Below are positions 34,488-42,650 of a stretch of DNA of 64,000 nucleotides, piece after piece. The stretch is from AP-15 sp963733945 (GTDB lineage Bacteria; Pseudomonadota; Alphaproteobacteria; ATCC43930; CGMCC-115725), in NCBI GenBank assembly GCA_963733945.1, contig CAVTFD010000029.1, positions 15,683-79,682 of the forward strand. Reading direction: 5' to 3'. Position 1 is the first letter of the stretch. Each line of letters opens with the position of its first letter. Under the pieces are notes generated by a model. It was given only the letters and a program-made list of their open reading frames with translations. It made no database searches and was not told the origin of the DNA. Position numbers and translations under genes: made by a program.

Positions 34488-34903
34488 AGCTGTAACTCCC
34501 GCACAAAGCCATTAGCAAACGTGAGTGTCGTTCTGTTGGTTCCGGGATCGTAGGCTGCGGCGGCAATCCGGCGGGACCTTCCCATCGTATCCTCATGCAT
34601 TTGATTCACCAAACAGCAGCCGATCCCATTTGAATTGATCCGCCACCATTCTCTCCGAACCTCTCGCAGATGTCTATCTCTTAACAATGTTACGATCTGC
34701 GTGGTTGCTGCTATCCCTGGATCTACATTACCCAAATAATCCCAGACCTGCGGATGGTTGTCGGTGAACGAAAATTTGATTCTGCCTTCCCACGTATGAG
34801 ACTTATCGGAGAAATGCACATGAGGAGCGCAATGTTCCCGGCTGTTTACCCAAACCGTAACTTGCCCAACGCCGGGAATTGGCAAATCGCAAATTTTTCC
34901 CAT
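34484..34903 (-). CDS. DUF4160-family small protein, first gene of the pair
   Basis: The 139-aa protein starts MGKICDLPIPGVGQVTVWVN. Its DUF4160 signature is REHCAPHVHFSDKSHTWEGR with the conserved PHVH core. The C-terminal third, IAAAAYDPGTNRTTLTFANG, resembles DUF2442, so the two domains may be fused here and followed by a second DUF2442-like gene. DUF4160 genes commonly occur next to DUF2442 genes in mobile regions and have been suggested as toxin-antitoxin-like modules. GC content is lower than in adjacent genes. Confidence 0.65.
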   Translation of the reverse strand: MGKICDLPIPGVGQVTVWVNSREHCAPHVHFSDKSHTWEGRIKFSFTDNHPQVWDYLGNVDPGIAATTQIVTLLRDRHLREVRREWWRINSNGIGCCLVNQMHEDTMGRSRRIAAAAYDPGTNRTTLTFANGFVRELQL

Positions 34904-35069
34904 GGCAACGCTGAAGCAGCAGACTGATGGCGACGCCGCAAGCTACTATGCTTCGCTCCCGAGTCAAGGTAGGTTCCGGAAGGTATGATAATCGCAATTA
35001 TATACCATTATAATTCGGATTTGTCAATATGGCTTTCCCAAGTGCCTGTTACAATCGAACTGACCCACT

Positions 35070-35217
35070 CCTTTCTGTGGTCGAATATCGGCTCTGTGGT
35101 CGAATATCGGCTCTGTGGTCGAATATCGGCTCTGTGGTCGAATATCGGCGTTATGGCAGGCGTTATCGGCGGGACCAATCGGCGACCGCTTTGGACGCAA
35201 GCCGCTGTTATTGATCA
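35070..35217 (+). pseudogene. Relic of an MFS gene fragment upstream of the intact MFS gene
   Basis: The segment CCTTTCTGTGGTCGAATATC through to GACGCAAGCCGCTGTTATTG matches the interior of the intact MFS gene (about 35724-35820) at roughly 90% identity by eye, but with a 19-bp unit repeated four times at its start. The protein text would be FLWSNIGVMAGALSAGPIGD. There is no start or 3' part. Either an older paralogue was deleted to this scrap or a piece of the gene was copied upstream. Confidence 0.75.
35074..35149 (+). repeat. 19-bp unit, four perfect tandem copies
   Basis: The unit TCTGTGGTCGAATATCGGC occurs at 35074, 35093, 35112 and 35131 without interruption. The intact MFS gene carries one copy at 35728-35746. 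This is replication-slippage amplification of an existing sequence, not a CRISPR array, since no spacers separate the copies. Confidence 0.95.
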
Positions 35218-35227
35218 GCAAGCGTAG

Positions 35228-35244
35228 GGCGGATGCAATCCGCC
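35228..35244. repeat. Hairpin GGCGGAT-GCA-ATCCGCC
   Basis: A perfect 7-bp stem with a 3-nt loop just after the MFS relic. It lies in a 320-bp stretch (35226-35542) upstream of the MFS start that has no supported gene. The hairpin could be a terminator for the decayed copy or an operator. No T-run follows. Confidence 0.5.
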
Positions 35245-35542
35245 ATCTTGGCTGGCGCCTGTGTTCAGCGGTCTCATCGACGATGCATCGTAAGAAAGGC
35301 GTTTCACCATCGGGCCGCGCGGCGCAGGCGGGAAGAAGGGGGGTTACACCCGTTGGGGTGGACGGCCCCGCGGCAAAAGCCGCCGACGTGCATCTTTCCC
35401 GAGCCCCTGTTGCGGTGCTCTCATGCGATGATGAGGTCAGAGGTGCGCGGCGGCCGCGTCGTGCGGCTCGCGGTTGCGAAAAGTATGCGGTAAAATACTT
35501 GGATACAGGGAACAAGCGCACAGGGAAACAAAAGTGGCGCAA

Positions 35543-36880
35543 ATGGCTTCATCGGCGACCGAGCACGCGCTGGAAAACCAACCGCTCGGAGGCTTGCAGA
35601 TCCGTGTCGCGGTAATCTGCGCCCTCATTCAAATGTGCGACGGCTACGATGTCGGTTCGATCGGCTGGGCGGTGCCGTCTTTGACCCATGCCTGGCATGT
35701 GGCGCCGCCGGCCTTCGCGCTGGCCTTTCTGTGGTCGAATATCGGCGTCATGGCAGGCGCGCTATCGGCGGGACCGATCGGCGACCGCTTTGGACGCAAG
35801 CCGCTGTTGCTGATCAGCGTGGCGCTGTTCGGACTGGGCTCCCTGGCAAGTGCTGTTGCGCCCTCGCTCGGCTTCTTGGCGGGAACGCGATTTATTACCG
35901 GGGCCGGGATTGCCGGCGCGTTTGCCGGCACGGTGGCGCTGACCGGCGACTACGCGCCGCAACGGCTGCGCGCGACGATGATCATGGTGATGTTTACCGG
36001 AGCGCCGGTCGGCGGCTTTGTCGGCGGGTTGGCGGTTTCCTATCTGCTCCACCTGGGGTTTGGCTGGCCGATCATCTTTGTCATCGGCGGCGTTTTCCCG
36101 CTGGTGCTGTGGCTGATTACGGCATTGTGGCTCCCTGAATCGCCTCGCCTGCTCGCCATGAGAGCGAACTTGGCGCCGCGCCATCAGGAGCTGCTGCAGC
36201 GCCTCGGTGTCCCGCGGTCGACTAGCGAGGCGCATGGGATCGATCTCGCTGGCAGCAATAATCCGATCAAGATGGTGTTCAGCGAGGGATTCGCGCTGCA
36301 GACGACGCTGTTGTGGATCATCTTCTTTTGCAGTCTTTTAAACCTCTTCCTGTTCATCTTCTGGCTGCCGGAAGTCCTCCACCTGATCGGCATGACCCCC
36401 GCGCAGGCGGTGTTTGCGACGAGCCTGTACCCGCTCGGCGGGATCGCTGCCGTGTTCTATCTCGGATGGGCGATCGACCGCTTCGGCACGCGGCGGTCGC
36501 TGGCGTTGCATTACGCTGCAGGGATCGTGTTCATCGCGCTGATTTCGCTGGTTGTGTTGCCTTATGTGATGCTGCTGATCGTGGTGTTGCTGTCCGGCCT
36601 GACGGTCATCGGCAGCCAGACCGGCCTGAACGGGGCGTGCGGCAAGCTCTATCCGGCGCGCATGCGCACCAGCGGCTACGGGCTGGCCACCGGCGTCGGC
36701 CGATTGGGCGGCATCGCCGCGGCGCCGCTCGGCGGATTTCTGTTGGCGCGCGGGCTGCCGCCGACCTACGTCTTTTTGTCCGCCTGCCTGTTTGCGCTGA
36801 TCGCCGCAATCGCGACCGCGTTCCTGGCGTTGCCCGGACGGCAGACCAGCCGCATCGCAGCGATGCAGACGGCATCGTGA
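35543..36880 (+). CDS. MFS transporter, aromatic acid:H+ symporter-like
   Basis: The 445-aa protein starts MASSATEHALENQPLGGLQI at 35543; a GTG at 35534 is also in frame. It has 12 hydrophobic segments. Signatures are DGYDVGSIGWAVPSL in helix 1, the loop 2-3 motif GPIGDRFGRKPLLL (GxxxDRxGRR type), TGDYAPQRLRATMIMVMFTG, and the second-half AIDRFGTRRSL. This pattern is typical of AAHS-family uptake of aromatic acids such as benzoate or 4-hydroxybenzoate, though no aromatic-degradation genes are adjacent. The 5' flank has a copied fragment of this gene. Confidence 0.9.
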   Translation: MASSATEHALENQPLGGLQIRVAVICALIQMCDGYDVGSIGWAVPSLTHAWHVAPPAFALAFLWSNIGVMAGALSAGPIGDRFGRKPLLLISVALFGLGSLASAVAPSLGFLAGTRFITGAGIAGAFAGTVALTGDYAPQRLRATMIMVMFTGAPVGGFVGGLAVSYLLHLGFGWPIIFVIGGVFPLVLWLITALWLPESPRLLAMRANLAPRHQELLQRLGVPRSTSEAHGIDLAGSNNPIKMVFSEGFALQTTLLWIIFFCSLLNLFLFIFWLPEVLHLIGMTPAQAVFATSLYPLGGIAAVFYLGWAIDRFGTRRSLALHYAAGIVFIALISLVVLPYVMLLIVVLLSGLTVIGSQTGLNGACGKLYPARMRTSGYGLATGVGRLGGIAAAPLGGFLLARGLPPTYVFLSACLFALIAAIATAFLALPGRQTSRIAAMQTAS

Positions 36881-37053
36881 AAGTCTTCGTCTTCGACCTG
36901 TGAAAGAGCCCGGGCCCCGGCGCGCCCGCGTACCTCGCAAGACCCGCATCGCGACTTCTGTAGCACGCCCGGTCGGCTTGCTCCGCCGTTACCCGCCGAT
37001 GCCGGATCGGCTATCACTATCGACGGAATTGATAAAAGCACATGGCACGCCGC

Positions 37054-37710
37054 CTATTCTGTGCCGCCAGAGATATCAGCGGGATCGGTCGCATCGGGGG
37101 CGACAGGGGCAGCGTCGGCGATAGGCGGAACGTCCTCCGAGTCGTCGGATGGCGGGACCAGGCCTTGGGCGCGGGCGAGGCGCTCGAGTTTCGCGCGCAC
37201 CTGGGCGATCGGGTCGTCGTCCGGCGGGGCGCGGGGCGGATCGACCGCGTCCGGGGCAGCGGGCGCGGGGTCGTCGGTGAGCGGGACATCCTCCGAGTCG
37301 TCGGACGGCGGGACCAGGCCTTGGGCGCGGGCGAGGCGCAGGAGCTTGGCGCGCACCTGGGCGATCGGGTCATCGGCCGGCACGAAGCCGGCAGGGTCGG
37401 CGGGCGTGGTGACCATGCGCGGATCGACCTTGCGCAGCAGTTCGAACAATAGCTTGGTCGCGGCCAGATCGGCCCCCGCCGATCGCTCGACGAGCCGCGC
37501 CACCACCAGCTCGCGCTTGGTCAGCCGGCCATGGGTCTCGCTGGCATCGGCGTCGGCCGCCGCGTCGAGCGCGCGCTCCAGCAACGTCGCCAGATTTTTC
37601 GAGCCGCGCGGCCGGCCGCGTGGGTTGGCGCGATTGCCTTTCTTGAACCGGGTCGCGACCGGCGGCTTCTTATAGCCGATCTGATAATCGCGCGGAGCGT
37701 CAGCCGGCAA
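37054..37710 (-). CDS. DUF5681 domain-containing protein
   Basis: The 218-aa protein begins at TTG (37710) as MPADAPRDYQIGYKKPPVAT. The RFKKGNRANPRGRPRGSKNL segment is the basic DUF5681 core, seen next to mobile elements and phage genes in alphaproteobacteria. An internal repeat follows: DDPIAQVRAKLLRLARAQGL plus VPPSDDSEDVP occurs twice (about residues 113-145 and 166-198). An out-of-frame ATG lies at 37723 with a TGA between, so the real start may be altered by a base error. Function is unknown. Confidence 0.7.
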   Translation of the reverse strand: MPADAPRDYQIGYKKPPVATRFKKGNRANPRGRPRGSKNLATLLERALDAAADADASETHGRLTKRELVVARLVERSAGADLAATKLLFELLRKVDPRMVTTPADPAGFVPADDPIAQVRAKLLRLARAQGLVPPSDDSEDVPLTDDPAPAAPDAVDPPRAPPDDDPIAQVRAKLERLARAQGLVPPSDDSEDVPPIADAAPVAPDATDPADISGGTE

Positions 37711-37832
37711 TCGCCCGTCTCATAACTCGTCCTCTTTTCAAACCGGGAGGCACACCCCAAATCTGCGGCTGATGATAGCGAAAATACCACTAATTGTCAA
37801 TATGATAATTGTTTGAAACGAAATCCCGTCTG

Positions 37833-38005
37833 TTCCCGGTTCCGCAGTTTTATTTCCCGGTTAGCGGCGAAAAATTCCCGGTTCGACCGCCACGGGAATT
37901 TGCCGGCAACCTGTTGATTTAGAGCCATGTTTTTACCGCCGGCAAACCGCTGTCGGCCCGCGCCGGCGAAATTCCCGGTTATTTTGCCGGTTCACGGGAA
38001 TTTGC
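37833..38005. repeat. Cluster of short TTCCCGGTT / CACGGGAATTTGC repeats
   Basis: TTCCCGGTT occurs at 37833, 37854, 37875 and 37972. The partly opposite-facing CACGGGAATTTGC occurs at 37891 and 37993. GCCGGCAA also recurs. The first three copies are 21 bp apart, a helical-phase spacing that would place proteins on one face of the DNA. The cluster lies between the DUF5681 gene and the acyl-CoA dehydrogenase gene. It could be an iteron or operator array, or a decayed repeat. Confidence 0.6.
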
Positions 38006-38021
38006 TCCGGCCTCCGCCGGG

Positions 38022-39185
38022 TCAGAACATCCCCAGCCCCAAGATGCCGTCATCGGGGTCGAGGCCGGCAAGCACGCGCTTGCCGATCAGGTCGCGCAGG
38101 GTTTCCGAGGTGCCGCCGCCCAAGGTGCCGTAGCGGGCGCCGCGGTAAAAGCGCGACACCGGGTACTCGTCGGTAAAGCCGTAGCCGCCATGCACCTGGA
38201 TCGCCTCGCTGGTGACCTTGAGCGCCATCTCGTTGCAGGTCACCTTGGCGACCGCGGCCAACAGCGGATCGGGGAACGGGTCGGCGGTGGCGCAGGCGCG
38301 GTACAGCACGCTGCGCGCGGTCTCGATCTCGCGGTACATCTCGGCGATCTTCCAGCGGATGCCCTGGAAATCGGCGATGGCGCGGCCAAAAGCCTTGCGC
38401 TCCTTGACGTATTTGACCGCCTCTTCGAGCGCGCCCTCGGCGAGGCCGAGCGAGATGCTGGGGTTCAGGCAGCGCTGGGTGTTGAAGGCCGACAAGAGTT
38501 TGCGGAACCCATCCTCCAGGACCAGGTTCTCGGGCGGCAATTCGCAATCCTCAAAACGGATCTCGTGCAGATTTTCGCCGCCCATCGTGTGGTAGGTGCC
38601 GGTCACCGAAAACCCCGGCGTCCCCTTTTCGACCAGCACGCAGCCGATCCCTTCCCGCCCCGGCTTCTTGTCGATGCGGGTGAAGACCACGAACATGCCG
38701 GCCTCCTCGGCGCGGCTGATCAGGGTCTTGACCCCATTCAGCCTGAGCCGGTTGCCGACATGGTCGACATTGGTCCGGTAATTGGCGACGTCGGTGCCGG
38801 CGTCGGGCTCGGTCATGCAGATCGCCAGCAGACAATCGCCGCTGACGACCGCAGGCAGGATGCGCTGTTTGATCGGTTCGGGCGCATAGGCGGCGATGAT
38901 CCGGGTCTGCACCCCGACCTCGCCCAGCACCGCCATCGCCGTCACATAGCAGACCTTGGCGATTTCCTCGAGCACCAGCGCCGTATCCAAGACCGGGAGG
39001 CCCAGCCCGCCATATTCCTCCGGCACCGCCATGCCGAGGACGCCCAATTCGGCAAGCTGGCGCAGGTTCTCCCACGGAAAGGTGCCGTCCATGTATTGGA
39101 GCGCGCGGGCGCGGAACTCGCTCTGGGCGAGATCGCGGACGGTCTGGACGAACTGGCGCTGCTCGTGGGAAAGGCTTGTCAACAT
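38022..39185 (-). CDS. Acyl-CoA dehydrogenase
   Basis: The 387-aa protein starts MLTSLSHEQRQFVQTVRDLA. It has the three-part ACAD fold: N-terminal helices, the beta-domain with ICMTEPDAGTDVANYRTNV (FAD/substrate loop), and the C-terminal four-helix part with KYVKERKAFGRAIADFQGIR and QVHGGYGFTDEYPVSRFYRG. The last motif, followed by GGGTSETLRD, is the usual FAD-binding end. FAD-dependent alpha,beta-dehydrogenation of a CoA thioester is expected; chain length is not readable. It reads in the same direction as radC and enoyl-CoA hydratase upstream. Confidence 0.93.
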   Translation of the reverse strand: MLTSLSHEQRQFVQTVRDLAQSEFRARALQYMDGTFPWENLRQLAELGVLGMAVPEEYGGLGLPVLDTALVLEEIAKVCYVTAMAVLGEVGVQTRIIAAYAPEPIKQRILPAVVSGDCLLAICMTEPDAGTDVANYRTNVDHVGNRLRLNGVKTLISRAEEAGMFVVFTRIDKKPGREGIGCVLVEKGTPGFSVTGTYHTMGGENLHEIRFEDCELPPENLVLEDGFRKLLSAFNTQRCLNPSISLGLAEGALEEAVKYVKERKAFGRAIADFQGIRWKIAEMYREIETARSVLYRACATADPFPDPLLAAVAKVTCNEMALKVTSEAIQVHGGYGFTDEYPVSRFYRGARYGTLGGGTSETLRDLIGKRVLAGLDPDDGILGLGMF

Positions 39186-39210
39186 GGGATCCTCCCTTGG
39201 ATCGACTTGC

Positions 39211-39933
39211 TCAGATCAGCCCCAAATCGCGCAGGCTGGTGTGGCGGTTGCGGCCGATGATGACATGATCGTGCAACACGACGCCGAGCGGCGCGGCGGC
39301 TTTTTTGATGTCCTGGGTCACGGCGATGTCGGCTTTTGACGGGGTCGGGTCGCCCGAGGGGTGGTTGTGCACCAGGATCAATGCCGAGGCGCCGAGTTCG
39401 AGCGCGCGCTTGACCACCTCGCGGGTGTAGACCGGGGTGTGGTCGACCGTGCCGCGCTGCTGGCGCTCGTGCTTGAGCAATACATTCTTGCGGTCGAGAA
39501 ATAGGATGTGGAACTCCTCGACCTTGTTGTGGGCGATTTGGGCATTGCAATAGTCGATCAGCTTGTCCCAGGAGTTGACCACCGGCCGCTGCTGCAATTC
39601 GGCACGCATCAGGCGCAAGGCCGCCTCGCGCACCGATTTGATCGCGGCAATCCCAGCAAGGCCGAGCCCGGCCGCGGCGAGCGTGTCGGGGGCAGCGCTC
39701 ATTAGGGCGGCGAAACCGCCGAATTGCTCGAGCAGATCTTTCGCCAGCGGCTTTACATCCCCGCGCGGGTTGCTGACGAACAGCATCACTTCGAGCAATT
39801 CGTAATCGGGCAGGTTTTCCGCCCCGGCGTCGACCAGACGCTGGCGCAGCCGTTCGCGGTGCCCGAAATAGTGCGGCGCGTCGTCTCCGGCTTCGCCGAG
39901 ATGCTTGGGCTTCCGGCGGCGGATTGTGTTCAT
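39211..39933 (-). CDS. radC: RadC family JAMM/MPN protein
   Basis: The 240-aa protein starts MNTIRRRKPKHLGEAGDDAP. The N-terminal helix-hairpin-helix part (residues 25-95, DYELLEVMLFVSNPRGDVKP, AAAGLGLAGIAAIKSV) is followed by the JAB domain with VEEFHILFLDRKNVLL and the zinc motif LVHNHPSGDPTPSKADIAVT. This matches RadC-type proteins over the whole length. The original DNA-repair role is disputed; the fold is that of a zinc peptidase-like protein. The start overlaps the stop of the enoyl-CoA hydratase gene (ATGA at 39930-39933). Confidence 0.93.
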   Translation of the reverse strand: MNTIRRRKPKHLGEAGDDAPHYFGHRERLRQRLVDAGAENLPDYELLEVMLFVSNPRGDVKPLAKDLLEQFGGFAALMSAAPDTLAAAGLGLAGIAAIKSVREAALRLMRAELQQRPVVNSWDKLIDYCNAQIAHNKVEEFHILFLDRKNVLLKHERQQRGTVDHTPVYTREVVKRALELGASALILVHNHPSGDPTPSKADIAVTQDIKKAAAPLGVVLHDHVIIGRNRHTSLRDLGLI

Positions 39934-40733
39934 CGGCCCGTGCTCGATTTATCGCGGGAGCGCAGCCGAGCGAGCGCCGCTCCCGCCATACGCGCCGACT
40001 CGTCGCTGTCGAAGGCGCTGACGAAACAGTCGATGCCGCGCTCGATCGCCGCCCCGATCGGCAATTCTTCCCAATCGAGGATCAGCGATTTCTGCAGACG
40101 TACCGCGCGCGGGCCGGCCGCGAGGATCGGCCGCACAAAACGATCAACCGCATCGTCCAGCCCGTCGGCGGGCGCTACTGCATCGACGAGCCCCCACTCC
40201 AGCGCTTCGGCGGCGCCGATCGTCTCGCCAGTCAGCAGCAGCCGGCGGGCGCGCCCCGGCCCGATCAGTTTGGGCAATAATGCCGCCTCGACCACCGAGG
40301 GAATGCCGATCGCGACCTCGGGCATGCCAAAGACCGAGCCCTCGCTGGCGACCCGTAGATCGCAGGCGGCGGCAAGTTCGAGCCCGGCGCCGAGCACATA
40401 GCCGTCGAGACGCGCAACGGCTGGCACCGGCAGCCGGCGAAACGCGTCGCAGCAGCGATGGACGAGGGTGATGAAGCTGCGCGCGGCGGCGTGATCGAGG
40501 GCGGCGATCTCGGCTACATCGGCGCCGCCGACAAAGGCGCGTCCGCCGGCGCCGGTCAGGATCGCGAGCCGCAGCTCAGGGTCAACGGCGAGCCCGGGCA
40601 TGGTCTCGACGATCTCGCTCATCAGCACCCGATTGAGACTATTCAGCTTGGCCCGATTGCCGATCGTGAGCCGCGCGATATGGCCGCCTTCGAGCCGCTC
40701 CTCATATTCGATAATAAAGCGGTTTGTCCTCAT
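39930..40733 (-). CDS. Enoyl-CoA hydratase/isomerase family protein
   Basis: The 267-aa crotonase-fold protein starts MRTNRFIIEYEERLEGGHIA at 40733. The oxyanion-hole residues are in AILTGAGGRAFVGGADVAEI and DGYVLGAGLELAAACDLRVA. Then come FGMPEVAIGIPSVVEAALLP (Glu position) and the C-terminal helices. The catalytic Glu pair of true hydratases is partly changed: VVEAAL replaces the usual GGTQRL, so isomerase or other crotonase activity is possible. It precedes radC with a 4-bp overlap. It fits acyl-CoA metabolism with the dehydrogenase nearby. Confidence 0.9.
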   Translation of the reverse strand: MRTNRFIIEYEERLEGGHIARLTIGNRAKLNSLNRVLMSEIVETMPGLAVDPELRLAILTGAGGRAFVGGADVAEIAALDHAAARSFITLVHRCCDAFRRLPVPAVARLDGYVLGAGLELAAACDLRVASEGSVFGMPEVAIGIPSVVEAALLPKLIGPGRARRLLLTGETIGAAEALEWGLVDAVAPADGLDDAVDRFVRPILAAGPRAVRLQKSLILDWEELPIGAAIERGIDCFVSAFDSDESARMAGAALARLRSRDKSSTGR

Positions 40734-40887
40734 CGGCCCAATCGGTTCGAATGCCCGCCCCCGGTCAGCTGAACAGCGGCCTCCTTGGACGGCCCGCCGA
40801 CTGATACTCGCGCCGGCCGGCAAAGCCAATGGAGCTTTCGCTGTGTCTGGTGCATAGTGGCGGTCGCATTCGGTGAGGAGAGGGCCG

Positions 40888-41499
40888 GTGGATACGATCG
40901 AGGACCCCCAGCGTTTACGCGAAATTTACGGGGAGCCCAACGAGCGGGCGGTAAAAAAGCAGCTGAGCCGGTTCGACCGGTACAGCCGCGATTTCATCGC
41001 ACGCTCGCCGTTTCTGGTCATCGCCTCCTCGGACCCATCGGGCCGCTGCGACGCTTCGCCCAAAGGCGATGCGCCGGGCTTTGTGCGGATCGTCGATGAT
41101 ACGACGCTGCTGATCCCCGACCGCATCGGCAACAACCGGGTCGACACGATCGGTAATCTGATCGCGCGGCCGGGTGTCGGGCTGATTTTCTTCGTGCCGG
41201 GGATCACCGAGACCCTGCGCGTCAACGGACAGGCCACCGTCACGACCGAACCGGCGCTACTCGAACCGCTCGCAATCAACGGAAAGGTGCCGCGCAGCGG
41301 GATATTGGTAATGGCCGAAGAGGTTTATTTTCACTGCGGCAAGGCGCTAATCCGCTCCGACCTGTGGAACCCGGAGAAACAACTTCGACGCAGCGATTTC
41401 CCGACGATCGGCCGCATCATCGCCAACCAGATCGGCGGCGTCAGCCCCGATGAGGCAGAACGCGCCACTGCGGAGAGTTACAAGAACCGGCTTTATTAA
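40888..41499 (+). CDS. PPOX-class FMN flavoprotein, MSMEG_1061-like (TIGR04025)
   Basis: The 203-aa protein is read from GTG 40888 (MDTIEDPQRLREIYGEPNER), with GAGGAGAGG upstream; a GTG at 40873 is also in frame but covers that ribosome site. It is a split-barrel FMN protein: FLVIASSDPSGRCDASPKGD, LIPDRIGNNRVDTIGNLIA and the C-terminal EEVYFHCGKALIRSDLWNPE. The matching family is the MSMEG_1061-type pyridoxamine-oxidase-like proteins, probably F420- or FMN-dependent reductases. It has its own promoter and diverges from the enoyl-CoA hydratase. Confidence 0.87.
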   Translation: MDTIEDPQRLREIYGEPNERAVKKQLSRFDRYSRDFIARSPFLVIASSDPSGRCDASPKGDAPGFVRIVDDTTLLIPDRIGNNRVDTIGNLIARPGVGLIFFVPGITETLRVNGQATVTTEPALLEPLAINGKVPRSGILVMAEEVYFHCGKALIRSDLWNPEKQLRRSDFPTIGRIIANQIGGVSPDEAERATAESYKNRLY

Positions 41500-41538
41500 C
41501 CGACGGCCGGCGCGCCATCTGGCCCGGATCGACGGCGG

Positions 41539-42579
41539 CTAGACCCGGCGTTGGCGCTCTCGTTCTTCGTCTTCGGCCGCATTGAGGATATGCCGCGCAT
41601 CGCGGAACAAGGACTGCGCCTTTTCCTCTTGCCCTAGGGTGTGTTCGGCACGGGCGAGATCGAGTTCGATGTAGGCGAGGGCAGGCGTCCTGCGGCCAGC
41701 GCCGCGGTCGAGGACGCCAATCGCGGTGTGAAACGCCCTTGTCGCGTCGACCGGGCGATCGGTCGCGAGATAGATCAGGCCGAGGTCGTGGAAGTCTTCG
41801 GCGATTAGTGGATGGCTGGCACCAAGCCGGCGCTGATCAATCGCAGTCGCCTCCTCGACCAAGGGCAACGCCTGGGTAAAGCGCTTTTGGCGCATATAGG
41901 CGTTGGCGAGCTGCGCCAAGCTGCGCGCGGTCGCGAGCTGGTCGCCGCCGGAGCGGTCGAGCGCGAGCGCCTGGAGCAGGGTGCGCTCGCTTTCGTCGAA
42001 CCTCCCCTCGGCGGCCAGCACCGCGCCGAGCGCGCGTAACCGGTCGGTGCGGGGCCCCCCGCCAACCTTGGCATCGATCGCGATCGCCTCCTCGGCCCAT
42101 TTCCGGGCATGGCTCTTGTCACCTTGAGCCAGCGCGATGCGCGACCGGTCCGCAAGCACCGCCGCTATCGCGGGATCTTCGGCGCCGACCCGGGCGGAGA
42201 GAACGTTGCCAGCGGCAATTACCAACGGCTCGGCGTCGAGATATCGGCGCAAATCAATATAAAGGCGAGCGAGCGACGCCATCGCCTCCGCCGCCGGCAC
42301 AGAAAAGTTGCCATAGGCGACGATAGCAATCTTTAGCGCGCGCCGCCGCAGCGCCGTCGCCTCGGCGATGTCGGCACTCTCAAACCGCAATTGTGCCAGA
42401 GGAGCGAGGATCGGCAGCAGGTTTGGATTGCCCGGGCCGAGCCGCTGTTCGGCCGCCGCCAAGGATCGCGTCAGCACGTCGCTTTTGTCGGGCTGTGCGG
42501 AGGCCGGCGGATCCGCCTTCAGGTGCGGCGCCAAAAGGAGATAAATCGCGCCGGCGACCACCCAGGGGGAGCGAGGCAT
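41539..42579 (-). CDS. Secreted TPR protein (kinesin light-chain-like repeats)
   Basis: The 346-aa product starts MPRSPWVVAGAIYLLLAPHL at 42579, a signal peptide cut near LKA. About six TPR_12-like repeats follow, with the pattern A..L.R.AL.I (PAAEAMASLARLYIDLRRYL, GPRTDRLRALGAVLAAEGRF). The periplasm or outer surface is its likely place, where it would act as a protein-interaction scaffold. It is not close to any gene of clear function. The opposing PPOX gene ends 40 bp away. Confidence 0.82.
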   Translation of the reverse strand: MPRSPWVVAGAIYLLLAPHLKADPPASAQPDKSDVLTRSLAAAEQRLGPGNPNLLPILAPLAQLRFESADIAEATALRRRALKIAIVAYGNFSVPAAEAMASLARLYIDLRRYLDAEPLVIAAGNVLSARVGAEDPAIAAVLADRSRIALAQGDKSHARKWAEEAIAIDAKVGGGPRTDRLRALGAVLAAEGRFDESERTLLQALALDRSGGDQLATARSLAQLANAYMRQKRFTQALPLVEEATAIDQRRLGASHPLIAEDFHDLGLIYLATDRPVDATRAFHTAIGVLDRGAGRRTPALAYIELDLARAEHTLGQEEKAQSLFRDARHILNAAEDEERERQRRV

Positions 42580-42650
42580 CGACAACCCTCTGCAGACCGT
42601 ATTCCGTTCGTTGCCGACCTTTCGCCGCCGGCCGAGCAACTCGCGCCGGT

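Noticed and set aside
35074..35149. 19-bp tandem copies considered as a small CRISPR
   Set aside because: There are no spacers between units, and the unit comes from the nearby MFS gene.
40741..40760. GGTTCGAAT as a tRNA T-loop
   Set aside because: The flanks do not form a cloverleaf and the region is the 5' leader of the enoyl-CoA hydratase gene.
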